This document shows, one piece after another, positions 17,014 to 27,937 of a DNA stretch of 64,000 bases. The translations under genes were made by a program, and so were the position numbers. The number at the start of each line of letters is the position of its first letter. Position 1 is the stretch's first letter. The stretch lies in assembly GCF_017639205.1 (NCBI RefSeq), contig NZ_CP071139.1, forward strand, positions 5,641,501 to 5,705,500, given 5' to 3'. The stretch is from Streptomyces nojiriensis. GTDB taxonomy: Bacteria > Actinomycetota > Actinomycetes > Streptomycetales > Streptomycetaceae. The notes under the pieces are model-generated. The model saw nothing but the letters and a program-made list of their open reading frames with translations. It was not told the origin of the DNA and ran no database searches.

Positions 17014-17265
17014 GACCGGTCCGGGGTCGGTACGGGCCTGCGGGGACCCTCGCGTGCATGCGATCGCCCGGGCCGCCCCCGGCGCGGACGGCAGCCTCGG
17101 CCCCGTAAGGCCGGTCCGGGACCGGTGTGGCGCTGCGGGGACCCTCGCGTGCATGCGATCGCCCGGGCCGCCTCCGGCGCGGACGGCAGCCTCGGCCCCG
17201 TGAGGCCGGTCCGGGACCGGTGTGGCGCTGCGGGGACCCTCGCGTGCATGCCGCCGCCCCGGCCG
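16980..17265. repeat. 95-bp tandem repeat, three units
   Basis: Three head-to-tail units with a 95-bp period; the landmark CGCGTGCATG recurs at 17051, 17146 and 17241. The first unit includes the 3' end of the small membrane gene (GGCCCCGTAAG with its stop), and the later units carry copies of that end, so the array seems to have grown by duplication of the gene's tail. 95 is not a multiple of 3, so it is not a coding repeat. The remaining 17266-17506 is GC-rich, with a short hairpin and no gene. Confidence 0.85.
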
Positions 17266-17449
17266 GGAAGCCGGCGGCCGGGAGCTCGTGCGCGTGCGCG
17301 ATCCGGCTGCCGGGTCCGCCGCGGGACGCCTCCCGCGGTTTCCCCCCGCCCTCGGTCCGCCTCCGGCCCGCGGCCCCCGGCGGGTTTCCGCCGCTTCCGG
17401 TCCCCGGGCCACCACGGAGCCGCCCGTCGGGCCGGTGGCCGGCCGAGGA

Positions 17450-17467
17450 GCGCGCCCTGGGGCGCGC
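17450..17467 (-). terminator. Short GC hairpin after the NB-ARC gene
   Basis: GCGCGCCC, TG, GGGCGCGC: perfect 8-bp stem with a 2-base loop, 40 bp beyond the stop of the minus-strand NB-ARC gene. It could act as a weak terminator. Confidence 0.4.
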
Positions 17468-17506
17468 CGTGCCGTGACCCACCCTGCCCGTCGGGACGCG
17501 AGCCCG

Positions 17507-20500
17507 TCAGGTCCGTGGGACCCCCATGACCTCCCGCGAGTGCAGGTTCGGGACCAGGCCGAGCCGCCACGCCTGCCAGCCCTCCGCCGGATCCACCCCC
17601 CGGCCCAGGATCACCCCGTACGTCTCCAGGCAGTCCTCCAGCCGGCCGTCCCGCGCCGGATGCGGCGCCTGCGCGAGGCGCCCCAGCTCCGCCCGCGCCT
17701 CCTCCGGCGCCGCCGGCACCGCGTACGGCAGCATCGTGCACCGCAGGAACCGCGCCCAGTCCTCCCCGCGCCGGTCCCCGTACGCGATGAACAGCCGCAC
17801 CGCCTCCTCGCACAGACCCAGCGCCTGCGACAGCCGGCCGTTGCCCGCGTCGACCACCGCCAGCTCCAGACACGTCCACGCCTCGCCGTGCGCCAGCCCG
17901 ATCCGCCGGAAGTCCGCCCGCGCGTCGACCAGCAGCTGACGGGCGAAGCCGGAGTTGCGCAGGTTCCCCGTCTGCGCCGCCCGCTGGTCCCGCGTCACCC
18001 GGCCCGAATGGTGGCGGGCGTACGCCAGCCCGTACACGTCCCGCATCCGCGAGAACATCGTCCGCGCCCGCTCCAGCTCCCGTACCGCCTCGTCGCGCTC
18101 GCCGCCCACCTCCAGCGCCTGCCCGAGGTAGTACTGCGTCCACGCCTCCCCCCGCGCGTCCTCCGCCTCCCGGTGCCGGGCCAGCGCCTCCCGCAGCCCG
18201 TCCACCGCCGGCCCCGGATCCCCGTCCACCACCCGGGCCCGGCCCAGCTGCGTCAGCGCCCAGGCCTCACCGCGGTCGTCGCGGGTCCGCCCGTACAGGT
18301 CCAGAGCCCGCCGCAGCTCCACCTCCGCCCGCTCCACGTCCCCGAACCGCAGGTGCACCTGACCCAGCTGGAAGTGCGCCCACGCCTCCCCGTGCACGCT
18401 CTCGCTCTCCCGGTGCAGGGCCAGCGAGGTCTCCAGCAGCCGCGCCGCCTCCGCCAACCGCGCCCGGTCCCGCTCCACCGCCGCCAGTGCGTGCAGCCCC
18501 CACGCCCGGTCGCCCGCCAGCTCCGGCGGCTCCTGCAGCACCAGCGCCTCCCGGATCCGCACCGCCGCCTCCGGCAGGTTGCCCTGGTGGTGCAGCGTGA
18601 TCCCGAGCGAGATCAGGGCCATCGCGGCCGCCGCCTCCTGATCGGCCTCCATGTACTGGTCCACCACCGAGGCCAGCGTGGTGCGGGCCTTGTCGAGCTC
18701 GCCCAGCTGGCGCGCCGCGATACCCGTACGCCACTGCACCGACCGCACCAGCCGCCCCTGCTGCCCCTTCAGCCCGTTCTGGCCCGCAGCCACCACCTGC
18801 GTCAGCTCGTCGATCTCACCCAGCCGGTACAGGTCCCCGCGCAGCAGACAGAAATCGCACAGCGCGCCCAGCAGATCCAGCACCGCCTGCTGATCCACCC
18901 CCTCCGAATGCCGCAGCGCCGCCGTGATGAAGCTCGACTCGTCGTCCAGCCAGCGCAGCGCCGCGTCCAGCGACGTGAAACCGTGCCCGCCGACCGGCCC
19001 CTTGAGGAACGTGTTCGCCCGCGTCGACATCTTCCCGTCGACCATCCGGATCACCGAGTCCGCGAGCCTCGCGTAGTCGCGGATCAGCCGCTCGTGCGCT
19101 GCCGCGGCCTGCGCCCGGTCCTCGTCCGCCGCCGACCGCGCCGCCGCGTACGCACGCACCGCGTCGTGCATCCGGAACCGCCGGCCGCGCACCCGCTCGA
19201 TCAGCCCGGCCTCCCACAGCTCCTCCAGCGTGCGCAGCGCCGCCGCCTCCGGTACGTCGGCCAGCGCGGCCGCCGCCGCAGCACCCAGCGAAGCCCGCCC
19301 CGCCAGCGGCAACCGCCGCAGCAGCTGCCGGGCGGGCTCGGCCAGCCGCGCGTCCGCCGCCCGCAGCGCCGCCTCCACCGGGTGCGCCACCGCACCGTCG
19401 GCCAGGGCCCGGCCCTCGCCCGCCAGCGGAGCCAGCAACCGCAGCGCGAGCGGCAGCCCGCCGCTCAGCTCCACCACCGCGGCCACGTCCTCCTCCGCCA
19501 CATCCGCCGGCCCGGCCACACCCGCCTGCGGCGCCCGGAGCAGCTCCGCCGCCTCCTGCGGCGCCAGCCGCTCCACTTGCAGCTGGTACACCCACGCCGC
19601 CAGATCCGCCGGCAGCTCCAACGGCTCCCGCGCCGTCACCAGCACCAGGCTCTCCGAGCGCTCCGGAACCAGCATCCGCACCTGCGCCGCATCCACCGCG
19701 TCGTCCAGCAGCACCGTCACCGGCAGCCCCTGCAGGTGCTGGTGGTACAGCTCGCCCAGCCGCCGCACCTGCTGCTCCGCCGACGCGCCCTCGCGGAACA
19801 GCAACTGCTCGCGGGGCGCCCCCAGCCGGTTCATCAGGTGCAGCAACGCCTCCCGGGTGGACAGCGGCGCGTCCCCGGAGGCCTCCCCGGCCGACCCGCC
19901 CCGCAGGTCCACCACGCACGCGCCCCGGAACTGGTCCCGCAGCCCGTGCGCCGCCCGCAGCGCCAGCGCCGTACGGCCCACCCCCGGCTCACCGTGCAGC
20001 ACCACCACCACCGGCCGGGTCTCCGTACTCGCCCGGGCCGCCTGCACCCACTGCGCGATCCGCGTCAGCTCGGACCGCCGCCCCGCGAACACCTCCGCCG
20101 GAGCCGGCAGCTGCCCGAAGGAATGCTCCAGCGCACTGCGCCGCCGCGCCTCCGCGCTGCGGTCCGTACCCCGCAACCGCGGAGCGGGCCGTGCCGCCTG
20201 CCCGGCCGCGGCGGGCCGGGCCGCCCGGGCCGCCGCGGCCACCGCACGCTGCTGCTCCAGGAACGGCCGTATCCCGCGCAGCTCCAGCGCCGACAGCCAC
20301 TGCAGCCTCAACTGTTCCGGCCCGCCCGGCCGGCCCCGCTCCCCGGCCCGCCGGTTCGCGGCCGGCAGGTGCAGCGCCGTCACCTTCACCACCGTCGCCA
20401 CCGCCCCGGAGATCCCCACCACGGCCCCCGCGGTCAGCGCCGTACCGGCCGCGACGCCCAGCGACAGGTCCGCGCCCACGGCCGTGGCCGCCGCGACCGC

Positions 20501-20758
20501 CGTCACCAGCAACGCCGTGGAATGGTCGCCCCGCCGGAAGGCGTCACCGAGCGACTGGTCCCCGGCCGCAGCCTCGTCCAGAGCCCGCACGTACGCCTCG
20601 TACTCCGGCGCCGCACTCGCGGCGAGCGCGTCCAGCGCGTCCCGGCCCCGGGCCAGCAGCGTCGCACGGTCGATGCCCGCCCCCGTTCCCCGCTGCGCCG
20701 CATCGTCCACGGCCCGCTCCAACAGCCGCTCGGCATCACCGCGATGGCTGTCCCGCAT
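17507..20758 (-). CDS. Membrane-associated NB-ARC (STAND) ATPase with TPR repeats
   Basis: 1083 residues. Two hydrophobic stretches (about 81-130) sit after a cytosolic N-terminus. An NB-ARC module (about 225-520) has P-loop GEPGVGRT at 256-263 and Walker B LPVTVLLDDAV near 345-355. A winged-helix-like segment (about 540-610, ending FRMHDAVRAYAA) and many TPRs (about 700-1050, e.g. GEAWAHFQLGQVHLRFGD) follow. It lacks the SARP DNA-binding domain of AfsR. The P-loop lysine is replaced by arginine, which may limit ATP hydrolysis. The ATG at 20758 has GAGGGG 7 bases upstream; an ATG 2 codons earlier would touch that site. Confidence 0.85.
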   Translation of the reverse strand: MRDSHRGDAERLLERAVDDAAQRGTGAGIDRATLLARGRDALDALAASAAPEYEAYVRALDEAAAGDQSLGDAFRRGDHSTALLVTAVAAATAVGADLSLGVAAGTALTAGAVVGISGAVATVVKVTALHLPAANRRAGERGRPGGPEQLRLQWLSALELRGIRPFLEQQRAVAAAARAARPAAAGQAARPAPRLRGTDRSAEARRRSALEHSFGQLPAPAEVFAGRRSELTRIAQWVQAARASTETRPVVVVLHGEPGVGRTALALRAAHGLRDQFRGACVVDLRGGSAGEASGDAPLSTREALLHLMNRLGAPREQLLFREGASAEQQVRRLGELYHQHLQGLPVTVLLDDAVDAAQVRMLVPERSESLVLVTAREPLELPADLAAWVYQLQVERLAPQEAAELLRAPQAGVAGPADVAEEDVAAVVELSGGLPLALRLLAPLAGEGRALADGAVAHPVEAALRAADARLAEPARQLLRRLPLAGRASLGAAAAAALADVPEAAALRTLEELWEAGLIERVRGRRFRMHDAVRAYAAARSAADEDRAQAAAAHERLIRDYARLADSVIRMVDGKMSTRANTFLKGPVGGHGFTSLDAALRWLDDESSFITAALRHSEGVDQQAVLDLLGALCDFCLLRGDLYRLGEIDELTQVVAAGQNGLKGQQGRLVRSVQWRTGIAARQLGELDKARTTLASVVDQYMEADQEAAAAMALISLGITLHHQGNLPEAAVRIREALVLQEPPELAGDRAWGLHALAAVERDRARLAEAARLLETSLALHRESESVHGEAWAHFQLGQVHLRFGDVERAEVELRRALDLYGRTRDDRGEAWALTQLGRARVVDGDPGPAVDGLREALARHREAEDARGEAWTQYYLGQALEVGGERDEAVRELERARTMFSRMRDVYGLAYARHHSGRVTRDQRAAQTGNLRNSGFARQLLVDARADFRRIGLAHGEAWTCLELAVVDAGNGRLSQALGLCEEAVRLFIAYGDRRGEDWARFLRCTMLPYAVPAAPEEARAELGRLAQAPHPARDGRLEDCLETYGVILGRGVDPAEGWQAWRLGLVPNLHSREVMGVPRT

Positions 20759-21191
20759 CGGCATCCCCCTCAGAGAGCTCCGGCAACGAGCCCCAAGTGT
20801 CCTGCGGGACTCCGCCGAGCGCGAGGGAATCTGAGCTAGTTCAGAGGGAAGTGCGCACTCTCCCTCAAGGACGGGTCGAATTCCGTCAACTGGCATATTC
20901 GGGCGGCAACATGACACGGCATCGCTTACGCACGGCTGGCCTGCCGACCCGGTGCGCGACGGCGCCGCTGTCGGCACTGCCCGGACGCGAACCCCCGCCG
21001 CCCGCGCGCCGGTTCGTACCACGCCACGAGAAACCGGCCGAGGCCGACCGCAACGGCTACCTCGACGCCCCCGCGACACCTGGACCGCCGACCTGACCCC
21101 ACTCCTGAAACGACAGTGATGCCGTAACCCGACCATCCTTTCGTTCGTTGAAGCGAGTGTCGGACGTGAGCTCGAAAAGCGAGGGACGGCC
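20759..21191. other. 433-bp intergenic region, divergent promoters
   Basis: Region between the divergent NB-ARC gene and the serine recombinase. It contains an imperfect 10-bp inverted repeat at about 20843-20866 that could bind a regulator. An open frame at 20911-21096 (61 codons) has low-complexity Arg/Pro-rich composition and no clear ribosome site, so I do not call it. No recognisable attachment site was found. Confidence 0.5.
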
Positions 21192-22478
21192 ATGGAATCC
21201 AAGCCGCACGAGACCGAGGGCGGCCGCATTCCGGTCGCGTCCTACGCACGTACATCGCAGGACGCACCACGACAGGAGGGGCGCGGCGTACGGCACCAGC
21301 ACCGCATCAACGAACGCACCGCCGCACAGTACGGCTGTGTCGTCGTCGCGACGTACACGGACAGCGCGCGTACCGCCACGAAGGACGACCGGCAGCGCCC
21401 GGCCTTCGACCACTTGCTCGCCGACCTGCACCGCGGACACGCCTTCGCCGCCGGACCGTTGATGGGCGTCGTCGCGGTCGCCGACGACCGGCTGTACCGC
21501 AGGCCGGATGACTTCATCCGCTTCATGGCGGCGCTGACGAGCGAACCCGGGCGGGTGTACGTCGACCGGGCCGGCCTGCGCGACCCGTACAGCAAGGCGG
21601 GTCTCCTCCAGGGTGCGGAGTCCCTTCAGGCAGCCGCCGCGGAAGGCCGGACACGGAGCCGCAGGGTGCAGGACTGGCACTGGTCACGGGCGATGGACGG
21701 GCTTCCGCACAGCGGCCCCAGGCCCTTCGGATGGCAGGAGGACCGGAAAACCCTGCACCCGGTGGAGTCCGCACTTGTACGAAAGGCGATCGAGGACCGG
21801 ACCGCGGGCAAGGCCGTAGGCCAGGTCGCGCGGGAGTGGAACGCGCTCGGCATCACAGGGACCCGTGGGGGCCGTCCCAACCCGCAGACGGTCACCCAGA
21901 TCATCACTTCCCCGCGCGTTTGCGGATTCCGCGGCAACCGGGGCGAGCTGCTGGCGGATCCGGAGACGGGGGAGCCGGTGGTCGGAGCCTGGCAGGCCAT
22001 CGTCACGCCCGAACAGTGGAAGGCGGTCTGCGCGACTTTCGCGCCCGGCAGTCAGTTCATGCACAGGGGGCCGCTCAGCCCGAGGCTCACCGACCGCAGA
22101 GCCGGCCCGAAGTACCTTGCCAGCGGGTTCCTGCGGTGCGGGGCAGAGCTGGAGGAAGGAGGCACGTGCGGGCGCTCGATGGGAGCCACGAGCAGCCGCA
22201 GCCAACGGAGTCCGTACAACTACGTCTGCAACGGGGCTGCCGGACGTGGCTGCGGTCGTTGTGCCATCAGCGGGCCGCTCGTGGAGGAGGCCATCGAACG
22301 ACTCCTTTTCCCGGAGGACGGGCGGGGCCGGGTCAGGCTTCCGGAGCCCGTACGGCTGCGGTGGCTATCGGGTGGGATGGCATTCGAGGAGAAGCGCAAG
22401 GTGGTCACTTCGGTCCTCGCGAGTCTGGTGATCAGGCTGGGCGCAAGGGCTGCGGCACTTGGGACCATTCGCGTGTGA
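21192..22478 (+). CDS. Orphan large serine recombinase
   Basis: 428 residues. The resolvase-type catalytic domain (about 12-150) has the serine motif SYARTSQD, the block TYTDSARTATKDDRQRPAF and DDRLYRRPDDFIRF. A recombinase domain (about 165-265) contains GLPHSGPRPFGW and NALGITGTRGGRPN. A zinc-ribbon-like segment has cysteines in LRCGAELEEGGTCGRS and NYVCNGAAGRGCGRC. It is shorter than phage integrases such as phiC31. No excisionase, capsid, transfer or replication gene lies nearby, so this is either a remnant of an integrated element or a domesticated recombinase. A GAGGGA ribosome site precedes the ATG. Confidence 0.85.
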   Translation: MESKPHETEGGRIPVASYARTSQDAPRQEGRGVRHQHRINERTAAQYGCVVVATYTDSARTATKDDRQRPAFDHLLADLHRGHAFAAGPLMGVVAVADDRLYRRPDDFIRFMAALTSEPGRVYVDRAGLRDPYSKAGLLQGAESLQAAAAEGRTRSRRVQDWHWSRAMDGLPHSGPRPFGWQEDRKTLHPVESALVRKAIEDRTAGKAVGQVAREWNALGITGTRGGRPNPQTVTQIITSPRVCGFRGNRGELLADPETGEPVVGAWQAIVTPEQWKAVCATFAPGSQFMHRGPLSPRLTDRRAGPKYLASGFLRCGAELEEGGTCGRSMGATSSRSQRSPYNYVCNGAAGRGCGRCAISGPLVEEAIERLLFPEDGRGRVRLPEPVRLRWLSGGMAFEEKRKVVTSVLASLVIRLGARAAALGTIRV

Positions 22479-22579
22479 TCCCGGTGTGGAAGTGGGCCGA
22501 TCGTGTCCAACCGGTTGATGCGGCGACCTGAGGGCGCCGCCACGAGTCCACATCGTGCGCGGTGCGGCAGGATGATCCC

Positions 22580-24634
<2,055 letters not shown>

Positions 24635-24794
24635 AGCTGTCGGAGTAGCGTCAATTCCGGTTGCGCGTACATGAGTTGAGAAACAAGCTCTTTATCGACG
24701 ATGCGGCTGAGTGTCATGTTCACTGCCTAATCTCGTAGCTTCGGGAGTCACCGAGACGGCGTACTGGGGGGTGCGCGCAAGGGGGAAGCGGGGG

Positions 24795-24816
24795 CGGCGG
24801 GCCGGGGGGCCCGCCG
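24795..24816 (+). terminator. GC-rich hairpin in the YyaL-GT2 gap
   Basis: Perfect 9-bp stem (CGGCGGGCC at 24795-24803 with GGCCCGCCG at 24808-24816) around four G. It lies 160 bp after the YyaL-type gene and 48 bp before the glycosyltransferase start, so it may terminate the former or attenuate the latter. Confidence 0.45.
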
Positions 24817-24863
24817 TGAGCCCCCGGGGGGTTTGCTGATCGCCGCCGGGGGGCGGCGGGTCT

Positions 24864-26237
24864 GTGGGGGACTTTTTGTACACATCTGTGTTCATTGTTG
24901 TCATTTCCCTGGCGCTCTTCTGGATGGCCGCGTTCACGCTCTGGTGGCAGATGCACGCGTGGCGGACCCCCGAGGTGCTCGCCTCCACGCGTTTCGACCG
25001 CCCCGACGGGGAGGGCCGCCTCGCCTTCTCGCTGCTGCTGCCCGCCCGCCACGAGCAGGCGGTCCTGGAGCACACCATCGACCGGCTGCTGGAGTCGAGC
25101 CACACCGACTACGAGATCATCGTGATCGTCGGACACGACGACCCCGGGACGGCGGCCGTCGCCGAACGGGCCGCCGCCCGCGCGCCGGCCCGCGTACGGG
25201 TCGTCGTCGACCACCACGAGACGAAGAACAAGCCGAAGGCCCTCAACACCGCCCTCCCGTCCTGCCGCGGTGACATCGTCGGGGTCTTCGACGCCGAGGA
25301 CCAGGTCCACCCCGAGCTGCTCGCCCACGTCGACCACGCCTTCCGCTCCACCGGCGCCGACGTGGTCCAGGGCGGGGTCCAGCTCATCAACTTCCACTCC
25401 AGCTGGTACAGCCTGCGCAACTGCCTGGAGTACTTCTTCTGGTTCCGCTCCCGGCTGCACCTGCACGCCGAGAAGGGCTTCATCCCGCTCGGCGGCAACA
25501 CCGTCTTCGTGCGCACCGAGGTGCTGCGCGAGGCCGGCGGCTGGGACCAGAACTGCCTCGCCGAGGACTGCGACCTCGGGGTGCGGCTGTCGTCGGTCGG
25601 CAAGAAGGTGGTCGTCGCCTACGACTCCGACATGGTCACCCGCGAGGAGACGCCCGGCTCGCTGGTGAGCCTGCTCAAGCAGCGCACCCGCTGGAACCAG
25701 GGGTTCCTTCAGGTGTACCGGAAGAAGGACTGGCAGCAGCTGCCGGGCCGAGGCCAGCGCTGGCTGGCCCGCTACACGCTGATGACGCCCTTCATGCAGG
25801 CCGCCTCCGGAGTGATCATTCCGCTCAACTTCGCCGTCGCGGTCCTCCTCGACGTGCCGGTCGGCATCGCGATCATCACCTTCCTCCCCATGATCACGGC
25901 GATGGTGACCTTCGTGTTCGAGATCGTCGGCCTGCACGACTTCGGCCGCCAGTACGGTCTGCGCGTCCGTCTCGTGCACTACGTCAAGCTCGTCGTCGGC
26001 GGCCCGTTCTACCAGGTGATGCTCGCGGGGGCCGCGATCCGTGCGGTCTGGCGCGAGCAGCGCGGCCGCAACGAGTGGGAGCTGACCAGCCACACCGGCG
26101 CCCACCTGACCGCGACCGACACCGCGCCCGCCGCCGCCGTGCCCGCCGCCCCGCCCGCCGCCGTGCCCGTTCCCGCCACCGCCGCATCCGGTGTCGTCTC
26201 CGCCTCCACCGCGATCCGAGAGGACAGCCGCCAGTGA
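24864..26237 (+). CDS. Processive family 2 glycosyltransferase, cellulose-synthase-like
   Basis: 457-residue membrane glycosyltransferase. One N-terminal membrane helix (5-30) precedes a GT-A catalytic domain with DAED at 143-146, acceptor-site AEDCD at 233-237 and QRTRW at 273-277, the D,D,D,Q(Q/R)xRW set of cellulose and hyaluronan synthases. Two or more membrane helices (about 305-365) form the transport channel, and the tail is Ala/Pro-rich. It probably polymerises a sugar from a UDP-sugar and extrudes the glycan. The GTG at 24864 is chosen; a TTG at 24876 preceded by GGGGGA is equally possible. First gene of a four-gene glycan unit. Confidence 0.88.
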   Translation: MGDFLYTSVFIVVISLALFWMAAFTLWWQMHAWRTPEVLASTRFDRPDGEGRLAFSLLLPARHEQAVLEHTIDRLLESSHTDYEIIVIVGHDDPGTAAVAERAAARAPARVRVVVDHHETKNKPKALNTALPSCRGDIVGVFDAEDQVHPELLAHVDHAFRSTGADVVQGGVQLINFHSSWYSLRNCLEYFFWFRSRLHLHAEKGFIPLGGNTVFVRTEVLREAGGWDQNCLAEDCDLGVRLSSVGKKVVVAYDSDMVTREETPGSLVSLLKQRTRWNQGFLQVYRKKDWQQLPGRGQRWLARYTLMTPFMQAASGVIIPLNFAVAVLLDVPVGIAIITFLPMITAMVTFVFEIVGLHDFGRQYGLRVRLVHYVKLVVGGPFYQVMLAGAAIRAVWREQRGRNEWELTSHTGAHLTATDTAPAAAVPAAPPAAVPVPATAASGVVSASTAIREDSRQ

Positions 26238-27931
26238 CCGCCACCCTGCCCACGGCCACTGATCCCCAGCCCGAGACCCAGCCCGGGACCCGGCCCGAGA
26301 CCGGGACCCCCACCGTCCCGGCCCGGCGGGCGCCCGCCACCGGCGGCCTCGGCGTACGCCCGGCCGCGCCCGCCCGCCCGCTCGTGCGCTTCCGCTCCTC
26401 CCGCCCCGACCTGCTGCTGTGCGGCGCCCTGCTGCTGGTGATCGTGCTGGTCCAGGGCTGGAACATCACGAACTTCCCGACCCTGAGCGACGACGAGGGC
26501 ACGTACCTCGCGCAGGCCTGGGCCGTCCAGCAGGGCGACGGCCTCGCCCACTACACGTACTGGTACGACCATCCGCCGCTCGGCTGGATCCAGATCGCGG
26601 GCCTGACGTACCTGCCGTCGCTGTTCGTGCCCGACTGGATGACCGTCGCCCCGATGCGGTTCTCGATGCTCGCCGTCTCCGCCGCCTCCTCCGTACTGTT
26701 GTACGTCCTGGCGCGCCGGCTGTGGCTGCCGCGCTGGGCCGCCGGACTCGCGATGGCCCTCTTCGGGCTGTCGCCGCTCTCCGTGGTCCTCCAGCGGGAG
26801 ATCTTCCTCGACAACCTCGCCGTGATGTGGATGCTGCTGGCGTTCTGCCTCGCCGCGTCCCCGAACCGCCACCTGTGGCACCACTTCGGCTCCGGGCTGG
26901 CGGCCGCCACCGCCGTCCTGACCAAGGAGACGATGCTGGTGGTGCTCCCGGCGCTGCTGGTGACGATGTGGCGCCACAGCCATCGCGACACCCGTAAGTT
27001 CGCGGTCACCGGAGCGATCACCGCCTGTGCGCTGATCGGGCTGTCGTACCCGCTGTACGCCCTGCTCAACGGCGAGCTGCTGCCCGGCTCCGGGCACGTC
27101 TCGCTCATCGACGGCATCACCTACCAGATGGGCCGCGAGGGCTCCGGCTTCATCCTCACGCCCGGCTCCGGCTCGAACGGCGTGTTCCGGTCCTGGCTCT
27201 ACTACGACACCGTCCTGCCGCTCGGCGGGCTGGCCGGCGCCGTCCTGCTGCTGGCCACGTTGCGCTGGTCGGTCACCGCCCGCGCGCTGGCCGGCCCCGC
27301 GCTCGCCGCCGTGATCCTCGCCGCCGTCGCGATGCGGCCCTCCGGTTACCTGCCGGCGATGTACGTGATCCAGGCGCTGCCGTTCCTCGCGCTCGTCCTG
27401 GCCGGGGGCGCGGCCAGTGTCACGCACGCCGTACTGCGCCGCCGCCGCGGGCCGGGGGAGCGCAGGCCGCTGGTGTGGGCGCGCTGGGCGCTGCTCGGCG
27501 TACTCGCCGCGTCGGCCGCGGCGTACGTGCTGCCGCGCTGGTACGACGGCGACCGCACGGCGCTGACGGTGGACGCGAACGCCCCGTACCGGCAGGCCGC
27601 GGCCTGGCTGGGCCGCGAGGTCCCCGATCCGGCGAACACCCGGGTGCTGCTGGACGACGCGCTCTGGCTGGACGCGGTGCACCACGGCTTCGAGCCCGGC
27701 CCCGGCGCGATCTGGTTCTACAAGGCGGATCTCGACCCGGCCGTCACCCGGACCCTGCCGCGGGGCTGGCAGGACATCGACTACGTCGTCTCCTCGCCCA
27801 CCGTGCGCCGTGACGCGGTGAACCTGCCCAACGTGAAGGCGGCGCTGGAGCATTCGGCGGTGGTGGCGGTCTTCGGCTCGGGCGAGGACCGCATCGAGAT
27901 CCGCCGGACCGACCGTACGAGTGGGAGCTGA
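26234..27931 (+). CDS. GT39-type polyprenyl-phosphate sugar transferase, membrane
   Basis: 565 residues. A Pro/Thr-rich N-terminus (about 1-50) precedes many membrane helices. The first extracytoplasmic loop has LSDDEGTYLAQAWAV and WYDHPPLGW, the acidic pair and loop signature of ArnT/PMT-type glycosyltransferases that use lipid-linked sugars outside the membrane. A C-terminal soluble domain contains NTRVLLDDALWLDAVHHG. The GTG start overlaps the stop of the CslA-like gene by 4 bases. It would take its sugar from the product of the neighbouring GT2-GtrA enzyme. Confidence 0.87.
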   Translation: MTATLPTATDPQPETQPGTRPETGTPTVPARRAPATGGLGVRPAAPARPLVRFRSSRPDLLLCGALLLVIVLVQGWNITNFPTLSDDEGTYLAQAWAVQQGDGLAHYTYWYDHPPLGWIQIAGLTYLPSLFVPDWMTVAPMRFSMLAVSAASSVLLYVLARRLWLPRWAAGLAMALFGLSPLSVVLQREIFLDNLAVMWMLLAFCLAASPNRHLWHHFGSGLAAATAVLTKETMLVVLPALLVTMWRHSHRDTRKFAVTGAITACALIGLSYPLYALLNGELLPGSGHVSLIDGITYQMGREGSGFILTPGSGSNGVFRSWLYYDTVLPLGGLAGAVLLLATLRWSVTARALAGPALAAVILAAVAMRPSGYLPAMYVIQALPFLALVLAGGAASVTHAVLRRRRGPGERRPLVWARWALLGVLAASAAAYVLPRWYDGDRTALTVDANAPYRQAAAWLGREVPDPANTRVLLDDALWLDAVHHGFEPGPGAIWFYKADLDPAVTRTLPRGWQDIDYVVSSPTVRRDAVNLPNVKAALEHSAVVAVFGSGEDRIEIRRTDRTSGS

Positions 27932-27937
27932 GCGCGT

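Noticed and set aside
16980..17265. Tandem repeats as a possible CRISPR array
   Set aside because: Units are contiguous 95-bp repeats without unique spacers, and no cas gene lies nearby.
20911..21096. 61-codon open frame upstream of the serine recombinase
   Set aside because: No clear ribosome site, low-complexity Pro/Arg content and no recognisable motif; kept only as part of the intergenic description.
20759..22579. A prophage or integrative conjugative element around the recombinase
   Set aside because: Flanking genes are ordinary cellular genes and no phage, transfer, replication or direct-repeat attachment sequence was found.
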